Assembly (NCBI RefSeq): GCF_932526225.1
Contig: NC_064038.1
Coordinates: 12,463,070-12,523,069 of the forward strand
DNA length: 60,000 bases
Source: Nematostella vectensis
Lineage: Eukaryota; Cnidaria; Anthozoa; Actiniaria; Edwardsiidae
Reading direction: 5' to 3'
The notes beneath the pieces are model-generated. The model saw only the letters and a program-made list of their open reading frames with translations. It was not told the DNA's origin and searched no databases. Made by a program: the position numbers and the translations under genes. Below are positions 11,270-22,244 of the stretch, one piece after another (within the stretch, counting starts at the first letter, position 1; each line of letters begins with the position of its first letter).

Positions 11270-12300
11270 CATTGTTAATTCCTTATGTAGTCTTCAAATT
11301 AAAATGTTCTCAGCGGTATCACAGGTGACATGGGAATGAATTCCTCCAGGCTCCTCCCAGAAAACCTTCAGTTAGTCTTTGTAGAACTCTTTCTTCGTTA
11401 TCTCGTTAAACATTTAATATTTTGAATCATTGACTAGGAGCTAAAGGGAAGTGGATCCTCGAATATTGAAATTGTTTTTTGCCCTGATACCAAGATAGTT
11501 TCAAGGTATTTCTCCTTTTTTTTCTTTGTTTGCTTTGGTGTTCCAATTTTCGTTTATACCCGTTTCACGAAAGTAAATAGTAACCAAGAAAATCATTACA
11601 AGGAAAGGCTGTTCTTTTTCTCTTTTTCCTTTTATCTTGATACGTCAAAATAGATATCTGCGAACATTTAAATCTAGTCTGGCGAAATTGGATAATTTAA
11701 ATCTTTGTTCCCGGAGAAAAATATACAGCATTTTGTTATCATCGTGCTAATACTGGAATCAATTGGAATAAAATGGTAGTGCTCGAAATTTGGACTGATT
11801 AATTTTGTTTTGTCAATGTTTACCTCGCAAAATGTCCTTACTTTCATATGAAAAACAAAAACCAATACTTTAGAAAAAATACGCGACGTTTGATTTTGCC
11901 AATTTAGTGGTTCTAGTTCTATACACATAGCCACGGTGATTTGGAAGAACGTTTCTAGAGATGCCTTATCCTTAATAACTCACCACCGGTTGCATATTGC
12001 AGTTACTAAGGATGAATCTTCCATGAACTCTCAGCTCCCGAACGTTTACCACCTGATGACTTGTTCAAGTTTTCCATCGCATGCATGCCGGGTAATAATA
12101 TTGCACTTACTAGCCGACTTCCCAATATCACGAGACTTCTCAATCAAACTCTTAGCAGACTGCGTCGCCACTCAACGCCCATTGGTCCAATATTAGAGAC
12201 GCGTTTTGCTCTAATAGGCGTGACTGTGGGGAGGGGAGGAGTTGAGGGGAGGGGAGGGGATGTGACATTTGGTCAAAGAGATTGTACATCAAATTTGGAG
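11270..12300. other. Intergenic DNA without recognised genes
   Basis: Short overlapping open frames only. A G-rich stretch of GGGGAGGGGA units lies near 12226-12260. Confidence 0.35.
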
Positions 12301-12307
12301 GTCCGCG

Positions 12308-12372
12308 TCAACATATCAAACATATTCCCCACGGATAGTGTCCTTCGTATGTATTGCCTTATATGGAAAAAA
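12308..12372. repeat. Repeat segment shared with 50915-50975
   Basis: ATATCAAACATATTCCCCAC followed by GGATAGTGTCCTTCGTATGT and TTGCCTTATATGG recurs near 50920 with few changes. It lies next to the Penelope-like element. Confidence 0.7.
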
Positions 12373-12499
12373 ACGTAGGAAGAAACCACCGGACAGCCTC
12401 TATCTGCTGGTGTGCGTCGGACCTTGTGGTCTGCGTCGACAGTGGATTAATTAATAAAACCTGTAAAAGAAAAAGTCGACAACAACGCAGATTTATGTT

Positions 12500-12560
12500 T
12501 TTTAGAACGATATTTCGGCGGGCCAATACCTGCCTTCTTCAGGTTATAAATGAGTTACAA
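12500..12560 (-). ncRNA. Possible hammerhead-like core in the Penelope 3' region
   Basis: On the minus strand, downstream of the endonuclease stop, the sequence reads CCTGAAGA, GGC, a short loop, GCC and GAAA. This matches the order CUGANGA, stem II, GAAA of the hammerhead ribozyme core. Penelope-like elements are known to carry hammerhead motifs. I could not find a convincing stem III and cleavage site, so this may be degenerate or coincidental. Confidence 0.3.
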
Positions 12561-12686
12561 TGGCATGTTATAGCTAGTATATGTACAAAGTTCATTGATG
12601 ATTAACTAACAAAAGGTAAAAATAGTAATTGAGTAAAGAGTGACTTATGGAAGATGGTAAATAGGGTGGTGTGGATTACTAAGTAG

Positions 12687-13439
12687 CTAAACGGTTTCTT
12701 CACGCCGGTTGAGGCCACCGGGTTCAAGAGTGCCAGCGCGAGCTATCAGTGTGGCTTCTCTTGCTTTGCGGATGGAGTCGCGGTTATTTCTTATTTTTTC
12801 AATAGGTATGAGCTCTATGTCAGAAGCGGAGTGGTTAGGTTTTAGGAAGTGTTTAGCGGCGTGGGTTGGTATGGATCGAGATTGGGAGTCTACAGTTCTG
12901 CGGTGGTCATTAAAGCGTTCTTTTAATTTGCGTTTAGTTTCCCCAATATATTGAAGGTTACAGCGGTTACATTGAATCATATAAATCACGTTTTTAGTAT
13001 TGCAGGTTATGTGGGAGGTTATAGGTCGTGTTTCACCTGTTGAGAAAAATGTGTAGCTTGTAAGGCCATCGGTTCTAATATAGGGGCAGGTTAGGCAGTT
13101 TTTTCCGCAACGGAAAGCACCGGGAGGTTGGTTGGTGGGAGAGCGGTCGGAAGGTAGCTTGGCTTCAACGAGGATGTCGCGGAGGTTAGGTGAGCGGCGA
13201 AAGGCGACAAGAAGGGGCTCAGTGAAAACCTTATGGCATCGCTTAGACGAGAGTAGAAGGTTGTAGTTTCTACGGATTATGTTGTTGATGTTAGGTAGTG
13301 TAGGGTTATAGGTAGTGACAAAGGGGATGCGACGGGAGTTTTTGTGGTTGTTATTATTAGGGCGTAGGGCGTCAATGCGGGAAATGTTAGCAATTCTTGG
13401 ATTAGTTATTCTACTTCTTAGACCCAGGCCTCCAAGAGA
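12687..13439 (-). pseudogene. Penelope-like retroelement, 3' fragment with GIY-YIG endonuclease
   Basis: An open frame of about 250 codons without stop runs on the minus strand from about 13439 to the stop at 12687. The N-terminal part reads RIPFVTTYNPTLPNINNIIR and FTEPLLVAFRRSPNLRDIL, a linker typical of Penelope-like proteins downstream of the reverse transcriptase. Next come CGKNCLTCPYI and then the endonuclease: VIYMIQCNRC, QYIGETKRKLKERF, DHRR and HAAKHF. These give the GIY-YIG signature and the Cys-Cys-His-His pattern of Penelope endonucleases. Upstream of 13439 the frame meets stops and no reverse transcriptase is visible, so the copy is 5'-truncated and dead. The fragment itself is intact over 250 codons, which suggests a fairly young insertion. 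Confidence 0.88.
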
Positions 13440-13478
13440 TTGACCGAGCGGGTTTTAAGGTCACCAAAATATTGATAT
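13420..13478. repeat. Repeat segment shared with 51141-51200
   Basis: AGAGATTGACCGAGCGGGTT with AAGGTCACC and AATATTGATAT recurs near 51141-51200. It overlaps the broken upstream edge of the Penelope-like fragment. Confidence 0.7.
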
Positions 13479-13479
13479 G

Positions 13480-13990
13480 TCTAGCCTTTGGTCGCATAGC
13501 AGCTTTCATAACGGCAGTTTTTAATATGCCCCAAGAGCGTTCAGTTTTATTATTAGTGGCATAAACCTAAATTTAAATTCAGAGCATTTTCGCCAATAGC
13601 TGCAATTCACGATTAAGTAGGCCCCGATTTATTTTATTTTTTTTAAAATGTCGTGCAGGCTGTGGTGAATAATGCACGTGAAGAGGACTGGGCACGAAAT
13701 AAAGCTTCCCAGCTAAAAACCTTTTAACAATAACGAAATACTAGCGACATTCTCTGCAAAATGCCCATTTTTCCTTAACAGTCACTGTATTAATTTTTTT
13801 CCAGGGGGTTGGATATTTTCTGGAACTACACATCAGGCTTCCGTCATTCAAATGAGGTCTAGGGTCTAGCAGAGGGAATGGGGGTGTCGAAATACATTTA
13901 GTAGACTTTGATTCGATTAATATCCAATAATATCACAATATTGAGGGTCCAGCATATCATAATATATGGTATTTAGATACCATCCTACCT
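13480..13990. other. Non-coding DNA between retroelement and satellite
   Basis: No open frame or repeat that I recognise. Confidence 0.35.
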
Positions 13991-14280
13991 CTGCTGGACC
14001 CATCTCCAGTCGACTCATTATCGAATGATGCCGAGTCACTTTCGTTTAGTGTCGACTCATTCTCGGATAGCGCCGATTCGATCGTGTTGTGTCGCACCAT
14101 TATCGGATAGTACCGAGCCGTTTAGTCTCGAATTACTTTAATCCAGTGCCGAGTCACTACCATAGACTGATTTTCCGAATTGTACCAAGCTACTTCCGTG
14201 TGGTATCGGCTCATTTTCGGATAGCGCCGAGATAATTCCGGAGTACCCGAGTCACCGAGTTAATCCCATATTGCTAGCAA
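13990..14280. repeat. Degenerate ancestor-like flank of the 28-bp satellite
   Basis: Diverged copies with roughly the same period as the adjoining array (GCCGAGTCACTTTCG, AGTGTCGACTCATT, TCGGATAGCGCCGA and similar) lead into the homogeneous satellite. Confidence 0.5.
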
Positions 14281-14282
14281 TG

Positions 14283-16375
14283 CCGAGTCCACACTTGTGT
14301 TCGAGCAGTACCGAGTCACGTGTTCCGAGCAGTACCGAGTCACGTGTTCCGAGCAGTACCGAGTCACGTGTTCCGAGCAGTACCGAGTCACGTGTTCCGA
14401 GCAGTACCGAGTCACGTGTTCCGAGCAGTGGTGAGTCACACTCGTGTTCCGAGCAGTGTTGAGTCACACTCGTGTTCCGAGCAGTACCGAGTCACACTCG
14501 TGTTCCGAGCAGTACCGAGTCACACTCATGTTCCGAGCAGTGCTGAGTCACACTCGTGTTCCGAGCAGTACCGAGTCACACTCATGTTCGAGCAGTACCG
14601 AGTCACACTCATGTTCCGAGCAGTACCGAGTCATACTCGTGTTCCGAGCAGTGCTGAATCACACTTGTGTTCGAGCAGTACCGAGTCACACTCGTGTTCC
14701 GAGCAGTACCGAGTCACACTCATGTTCGAGCAGTACCGAGTCACACTCATGTTCCGAGCAGTACCGAGTCATACTCGTGTTCCGAGCAGTGCTGAATCAC
14801 ACTTGTGTTCGAGCAGTACCGAGTCACACTCGTGTTCCGAGCAGTGCTGAGTCACACTCATGTTCGAGCAGTACCGAGTCACACTCATGTTCCGAGCAGT
14901 ACCGAGTCATACTCTTGTTCCGAGCAGTGCTGAATCACACTTGTGTTCGAGCAGTACCGAGTCACACTCATGTTCCGAGCAGTACCGAGTCACGTGTTCC
15001 GAGCAGTGGTGAGTCACACTCGTGTTCCGAGCAGTGGTGAGTCACACTCGTGTTCCGAGCAGTGTTGAGTCACACTCGTGTTCCGAGCAGTACCGAGTCA
15101 CACTCGTGTTCCGAGCAGTACCGAGTCACACTCATGTTCCGAGCAGTGCTGAGTCACACTCGTGTTCCGAGCAGTGCTGAGTCACACAGAGCAGTACCGA
15201 GTCACACTCGTGTTCCGAGCATGGCTGAGTCACACAGAGCAGTACCGAGTCACACTCTTTTTCCGAGCAGTGTTGAGTCACACTCGTGTTCCGAGCATGG
15301 CTAAGTCACACTCGTGTTTCGAGCAGTGCTGAGTCACACAGAGCAGTACCGAGTCACACTCGTGTTCCGAGCAGTGTTGAGTCACACTCGTGTTCCGAGC
15401 AGTGTTGAGTCACACTCGTGTTCCGAGCAGTGTTGAGTCACACTCGTGTTCCGAGCAGTACCGAGTCATACTCGTGTTCCGAGCAGTGCTGAATCACACC
15501 CGTGTTCCGAGCAGTGTTGAGTCACACTCGTGTTCCGAGCAGTGTTGAGTCACACTCGTGTTCCGAGCAGTGTTGAGTTACACTCGTGTTCCGAGCAGTG
15601 TTGAGTCACACTCGTGTTCCGAGCAGTGCTGAATCACACTCGTGTTCCGAGCAGTGTTGAGTCACACTCGTGTTCCGAGCAGTGTTGAGTCACACTCGTG
15701 TTCCGAGCAGTGTTGAGTCACACTCGTGTTCCGAGCAGTACCGAGTCACACTCGTGTTCCGAGCAGTACCGAGTCACACTCGTGTTCCGAGCAGTACCGA
15801 GTCACACTCATGTTCCGAGCAGTACCGAGTCACACTCATGTTCCGAGCGGTACCGAGTCACACTCGTGTTCCGAGCAGTACCGAGTCACACTCGTGTTTT
15901 GAGCAGTGTTGAGTCACACTCGTGTTCCGAGCAGTATCGAGTCACACTCGTGTTCCGAGCAGTACCGAGTCACACTCGTGTTCCGAGCAGTACCGAGTCA
16001 CACTCATGTTCCGAGCAGTACCGAGTCACACTCATGTTCCGAGCGGTACCGAGTCACACTCGTGTTCCGAGCAGTACCGAGTCACACTCGTGTTTTGAGC
16101 AGTGTTGAGTCACACTCGTGTTCCGAGCAGTACCGAGTCACACTCATGTTGCGAGCAGTGTTGAGTTACACTCGTGTTCCGAGCATTGTTGAGTCACACT
16201 CGTGTTCCGAGCAGTGCTGAGTCACACAGAGCAGTACCGAGTCACACTCGTGTTCCGAGCATGGCTGAGTCACACAGAGCAGTACCGAGTTACACTCGTG
16301 TTCCGAGCATTGTTGAGTCACACTCGTGTTCCGAGCAGTACCGAGTCACACTCATGTTCGAGCATTGCCGAGTCA
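14283..16375. repeat. 28-bp tandem satellite with 24-bp variants
   Basis: About 75 copies of a unit such as CCGAGCAGTACCGAGTCACACTCGTGTT, split here as CCGAGCAGTACC plus GAGTCACACTCGTGTT. A 24-bp form (GAGTCACGTGTT) makes up the left edge, and a form with ACAGAG replacing part of the unit is scattered to the right. Blocks are themselves duplicated: the segment near 15710-15905 recurs near 15920-16100. Long open frames in all plus frames are artefacts of a period not divisible by three and lacking stops. Confidence 0.95.
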
Positions 16376-16379
16376 CTCA

Positions 16380-19300
16380 AATGGAAATAATCTTCAATGG
16401 TTGGTCATGGTTCTTAATTCCCCCCTCCCCCCACCTCCCACTGTTATTACACATTGTGCTGGGGAATTTTCCAAATTCAATTTTAAATATATCAATAAGC
16501 TTCACAGACTGATGACGTATTATCATTGGGATCATTACATGTGCTTATGCCAAGCGTTAAAACAAACACATATTATATATTCTTGTTATTTCTTTGCATT
16601 TCAACTCTTCAAAAGAAACACATCATAAAAGGAATGAAGAGGTATCACGTTAGATGCGTCTTTGATACTAAAACTCCTTTTTCTCGGACGAAAAAAACTC
16701 GAAAGTGCTCGAACGATTTTTCGACTGAATGTCATTACAATCCAAACATTTTTACGCCCACATGTTTTAGCTTAAGTCCTATTTGAATTCAAATGTCAGC
16801 CAAAGATGTAAAGTTGTATGCGGTACTTGGAACCTACTGTGTAATCTGTTGACTACATCATCATCTTATTCAAACTGAAAATGTCCGGAAGGTCTTTTTC
16901 TTTCGTAATGTTTTGTTACTGTTTTTTTTTTTTTTTTTGTTTGCCTACTTTTTTTTTTCTGCACCGCTTGTCTTTTTTTTCTCTTATCTCTTGGATATAA
17001 GGTTATAAAAGCAGAGTCCAACATCAAAAGCAAATCGTCACTTCCACCACAATCTCAAGGCCACCTTGCGCTATTGAACGATGGTATTTAGTGTCCGAAA
17101 TTTGTCACATAAAACGTATGAAATCTGCAAAAAGATAAACCAAAAAAACAAAAAGCAAACACGTATGATTATGTATAGTATATTGCTGTCGAGGTAGCTA
17201 CGTGTGGGGCATTCTTAATTGCCATTAGGGTTTTTTTTTCACTGTACAATGAACTCGTTCAATGTACTGCGATAACACGCGGCCAATGTAAACTTGTGAT
17301 GAACCTGGGTCACCGTCACTGTCAGGACACGTCCTTTTTCAACACGTTTTTCACAGTCCAATGTGTATTTTAAGTTTAGCCGTTTCTGTTCATGGTGCAT
17401 AATGATTCACCTTTAAAGGGATATACTTAAACGTGTCGACCCAAAGACCCCTCTCGCTTCTGAGTTTTTTGCAAAAGGGAGTTTTTCTCGTTTTTAAGCA
17501 TTTTATTAATCTTCGCTGTTAAAATTAAAGTGGGTGTGTGTCAGGAATATTTTTTCCCTTTAACGTCCTGTGTCGGTTCTGAGATATTTTATGCAAAAGG
17601 AGTTTCTGTCGTTTTTTGGCATTTTATTTACTTTCGCTGTCTTCAATAAAATTTGTGTGTGTCATGTATAAAGAGAGTATTTTTTCCTAAACTTAACCTT
17701 CTTGAATGATTTAACAAATTAAGCGAAATGCCATGTCTTTGTAAATCTGTATTTTCAAGGCAACAGAATTTCTCTTAAGAGTTTTCTTTTGTGCACTACA
17801 CAGACCAGATGAAGTTAGTTTCCGTCAAATGCAGTTCCGAGGTGTCGAAGATGATAATATGTAACTTTAGACGACTTTCGATACGCCAAAACTAAAAAAT
17901 TAACGCTTTGTCGCCTGGGCTTCATTAAAAGAGTTGTCGACATTTTAGAAATCGCTTTGTAAGGTTTCGTTGAAGTGGGATTGTGATAATTTCCAATATG
18001 TCCGATTTTAGTATAGTTGTACGCCATGCTAAAAGTTTTGAAACTAGTGAGCGGGGGAAAGGAAGGGTTAATGTATCACTGTGCACACAATCTGCGCAAG
18101 CTATGCTCTTTTCAATAAACTGTTGTTTTTTTAGGATTTTCATTATCTAAAGTGGCAGAGTTGATTTACTTTTGGTGGCCGGCTTCAAATTACTACCTTG
18201 GTCTAGCATCCCAACACCACATGTGATTAGTGATGCTAATTTATTTAGCAGGAAAGGATTAGCAATTAGAAAAGTTGCTTTGCCTTTTTAACTTGGCGCC
18301 AGCCTCACCAAATCATGCAAGAAGCCAGTTTTGGTACCTAACGGAAACAGACCTGGCAAAAAGTGAGATATATTCCCTGAGGGGACGAATCTGCCTGCAT
18401 GTGTTTATCTTGCTTCAGGCAGCTCGAGACCCTAGGCGGGTCACCACTCTAGCAGACGTGAACTGTCGGAGCTCATGTTGATTGCATATGGCTTCCCAGG
18501 GAACCATTAACAATGAAACCACTAAGGATCTGCAATAATTTGCACCTTAAATACCCCATGCAGGTTTTTCTCCCGCCATTTTCATAGCATTGGGCCTTAT
18601 GGCCACACCTTTTCTTAAAGAACTCCATCGCATAAGTTCAATTTTGCTTTAATTTTTTGATGCGATTTTTCTCGTTTTTTTCTGTTTGTGCGTCGTGTGG
18701 TTGGCTTGTTGTCGTATTTATAAAAGTTTAGACAGGGCCCGCTGCTGCATGCAACCACGGTCGCTCAAATAGCTTATTCATATGTTGGCTTTGATTACTT
18801 CCCTCGACAAGCTGGCGAAAACTGTCAACGCGACAAGAAACCCATAATTTTAAGGGAGCCATTTTTCTTTCAAGAAATGGAAGTGAAGTGTTGTTCATTA
18901 GTTTTGAATCGAAACGAATGCGGGACCATTCAAATGCTTGTTGCGTTTAGTTACAAAGTTTCTTGTGTTGTTTATTGAAGTCTCGCTTTCTCTTTTATCC
19001 CTTAATTGATTCTGAACTGTCGAATCGATTAGCTGAACTCGTAGTTTCCACCTGTTTCTATGAGAGCCGTCGTTTGAAGGCGTTCTAGACGCCAGACATG
19101 GTGTATTTTGCAAACTGAAACAACTAGAAGCTCTAAAACAAAGCCCCACAAAAACCCAAAACAACCACTTGAAAATATGCTGATCAAGATCTTGGAATCT
19201 TACTACTTTGGGATTAAAAGTAGTATTTCTTTGTTTTTGATAGCAGTTTAGCTTACATTGTGTTAGAATTTTGAATTTCTACATTAAAAGTATCAAAAAG

Positions 19301-20400
19301 AAAGCTTCAGTATAGATGTTTTTTGCAGTATGAAGCAATTCTGTATTTGTTGAAGCTGGTTATCAACAAAAATTCCGACTGCTTTCAAACTTCAAGTGTG
19401 CAAATTTTCTTGTTTATTCGACGCAATTATTTACCATTTAAAGTTTTTCTTTTGAAGTTCGAACTTTTTGTTATTATTGTTTGGGCTTTCTCGACTGGAG
19501 TTATGCAAAAATATTATAAACTCGTGAATATATTTACGTTATGCAGTTCCATTGATGAATGCTTTATATATTTGCTTTAAAACTTCCAATTGAAATTGCT
19601 TATCGAAAACATTTCTCGATTTTTTTTTGCAAACTTGCTTAAACTTTCTTGCGTGACCAAAAGGTTGTTCTAATTGCAACAATTTTGCTCTGATAAAGAA
19701 CATTGTGGTAGTCCCCAAAAATTATAAAAAACCAGAAGATCAAGATAAGATAAGAAGCAAAAAACGTGTTGGAATACAACTTACACCCCCAACAAAACGA
19801 CTGAATTATTTACCTACCCGCAAAACACACATGTTGAATCAAACTTTAGCTCAGAAGCAGGTCTTTAAAAAAAAAAAAAGAAAAAAGAAGCGTTTCAGAA
19901 GCTCTTTTCCAAACTTTTCGTTGGTATTTTTTAATTTACTTCTAATTATTTTGAACTAAAACCCGTGTCATAAACCAAAGGTTAAATTTCAGAGTGAGAT
20001 ACATTTTGATTCCCACATTCGCAAATGTATAGGACTTAATATTATGGGTTAAAAATACTCACAAAAATTAAAAGTTTTTTCAATTGATATTCAAAAAAAG
20101 ACGGCATCTAAAACAGGATGCTTAGTGGATTTTCAAATTTAGTGCTCGAACAATTTTTATTTAATTCGCCCTAGGGCATACTGAATTCAGCTGGACTTAA
20201 ACAAATCCGTCCTTTTTTCTGCTACGCTGCAAATCAAAAGAGACTCCATTGAATAGATTAGTCTTCAGTCTGAATGATTTTTCCCTATAAAGAACTTTGG
20301 TAAGTTTCGAAAGAATAAACGCTCCATTTATAAGTTTTTTTAGATTAGCTAACTTGGTTTCATAATATTAATCATGAATGATTAATGATTTTCTTTACAA
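16380..20400. other. Intergenic DNA without supported genes
   Basis: AT-rich, with a T18 run near 16922. An imperfect tandem duplication of about 120 bases lies at 17455-17695. TATAAAA at 17004-17010 precedes no convincing coding region. Confidence 0.4.
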
Positions 20401-20410
20401 TTGATTCTGG

Positions 20411-20592
20411 TATTGTATAACGTCATATCGCTTAGTTGACTTCAGTTAGTTTTATGAGCTCATGGAAGTTGTTTATCTCTAATCCTCGCGGTTGGGTGCA
20501 CGCGAAAAGAGTTTTTAATTTGCGGCGACTTGCATTGAAGACCAGAAGCCTTAGAGGGAAGACCCACGAATTTCAGTCAGATATTTCGGCAG
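20411..20592 (+). other. Candidate 5' non-coding exon of gene 2
   Basis: A locally higher-GC block ends in a strong donor, GGCAG followed by GTAAGC at 20593. It lies upstream of the acceptor at 22101-22102 that opens the first coding exon of gene 2. The frame carried through it does not join to the PRDM frame, so it would have to be untranslated. Position and donor are the only support. Confidence 0.25.
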
Positions 20593-22102
20593 GTAAGCTG
20601 ACCAGTTATTGCTGTATGTTTTTTATATTTTAGTCAGTCCTAAGTTTTACTCATTTGCATTGCTTTCGTTTTATATTATTCGAATTGAATGTTTAGGTAT
20701 TGTACTACTCTTTCACTTTATTTCACAATATTTTCTTTTAAAAGACATACTCTATGGATATTCCAAAGTATATCCCTAGTAACAAAAATTTAAAAGCAAG
20801 GTCATATTCATTTAAAGTTTGTGCTAGTTTTAGCCAAGCCTAGAGAATTGTGTTCTTATTTATTTTTATGATCGCGGATTTCCAAAACATTCAAAACTTT
20901 TTGAAAACTTTCTTTGTGTTTGAAAAGAAATTTCTTTAAAGGTTTCCAAAGAAACAAGATGTCAAGTGTTTAAAGAGATAGAAAAATTCAAACATATCAT
21001 TTATCAAATTGTTCGTAGATTAAAACGGTTCGAAATCATCCTCAAATTTTCTAATAATAAATAACTCGAATTAAATATTTTTAACAGACGTGATCGCCTA
21101 CATTAAATATTTATACTTTTGATCTGGGTTTAATTTTCTCTTTTGCTTTACAAAAGGGTAAACACTTAACGGCGTTCGTCGCTAGTACCTACAATTAACA
21201 GTTGTTTAAGATTATTTTGACGAGTTGAGGGAATATTTATATGCTACCATGGGAGACTTCATTAAGGCACATTAAAACGCTGCGAAATTGTTATTAATCT
21301 ACCTCTTGACTAATTACCAAATATATCATAAAAGTCTGGATTATACAAAATAACAGCGACGACAAAACATTAAGATTTCTGAAATAACTTTTTCTTTGGG
21401 CGATTTCTTGGAAAAATATGGCTGATCAAATATCTTTCAATTTTCAAGTCTTTTTTTTGGTTCTACACTGTTTAATGGACATTTCTTTATAAACACAATC
21501 AGAGAACTTGAACAATGTTGACGAATTTTAAAGAGTGCCCGTGGTGTAATTGATATTTCTTTATTATAACGCATTTCGTTTGTTATATCTAGTGTCGTCC
21601 CGAAGCGCAGCGGAATTTTTTCGTATATACTCATCCATTGTCAAAAAAACGTCATGACGTGAATTGAAACTAAAAAAAAGATAGTTTGAGAATCTATCCC
21701 ATCCCTTCAATTTCATTCATATTTTAATGGTATCTCTAGAACCATTATTTGTATGAGTTCTAAACCTATAGATTGACAGAAGGAATGTTGATTTTGGAGG
21801 AACCAATTGACAAGTTGATAAAACGTTGCTCGATATTTTTTATGGATCTTTTAAAATGGCAATTTGACCAGACTTCCTTACAATGGAATGATTTCGCATA
21901 AGCGTCTTTTTTAAAGCAAATATCTTTGATTATTATATAAAGATTTCAATACATATTTTTAATGAGTTTTTATATGCTACTGAGCTATTTCTTCGCGTTT
22001 TCTTTGGCTTTTTCTATTTGAGAAACAATAATTTTAGACGTATTTACACTAGGAAGCTAGTGATTTTTTATAAACGGTTACATGACTTATTTTTTTTTGT
22101 AG

Positions 22103-22244
22103 AATTTCCAAAAAATGGAAAACGAGAAAAATGTGTCCCCAAAATTCCACGTTACTGAAGATATGTTGCAGCGCTGCCTGTACATGCGCAAAGAAGTTCG
22201 ACCGCTGGATATCAGACAGTATGCATCGTGGACTCTCAACAAAG
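22103..22244 (+). CDS. Gene 2 exon with start codon and N-terminal module
   Basis: Acceptor TTTGTAG ends at 22102, Met at 22115, donor GTATTT begins at 22245; leaves at phase 1. The module aligns to the N-terminal exons of genes 1, 3 and 4. Confidence 0.78.

Noticed and set aside
14283-16375. CRISPR array
   Set aside because: Direct repeats are contiguous with no unique spacers, and the window is eukaryotic.
14252-16390. Long repetitive open frames (SSTESHSC, FRAVPSHT patterns) on both strands
   Set aside because: They arise from a 28-bp satellite without stops, appear in several frames at once, and change frame with each 24/28-bp variant. No start context or splice structure supports translation.
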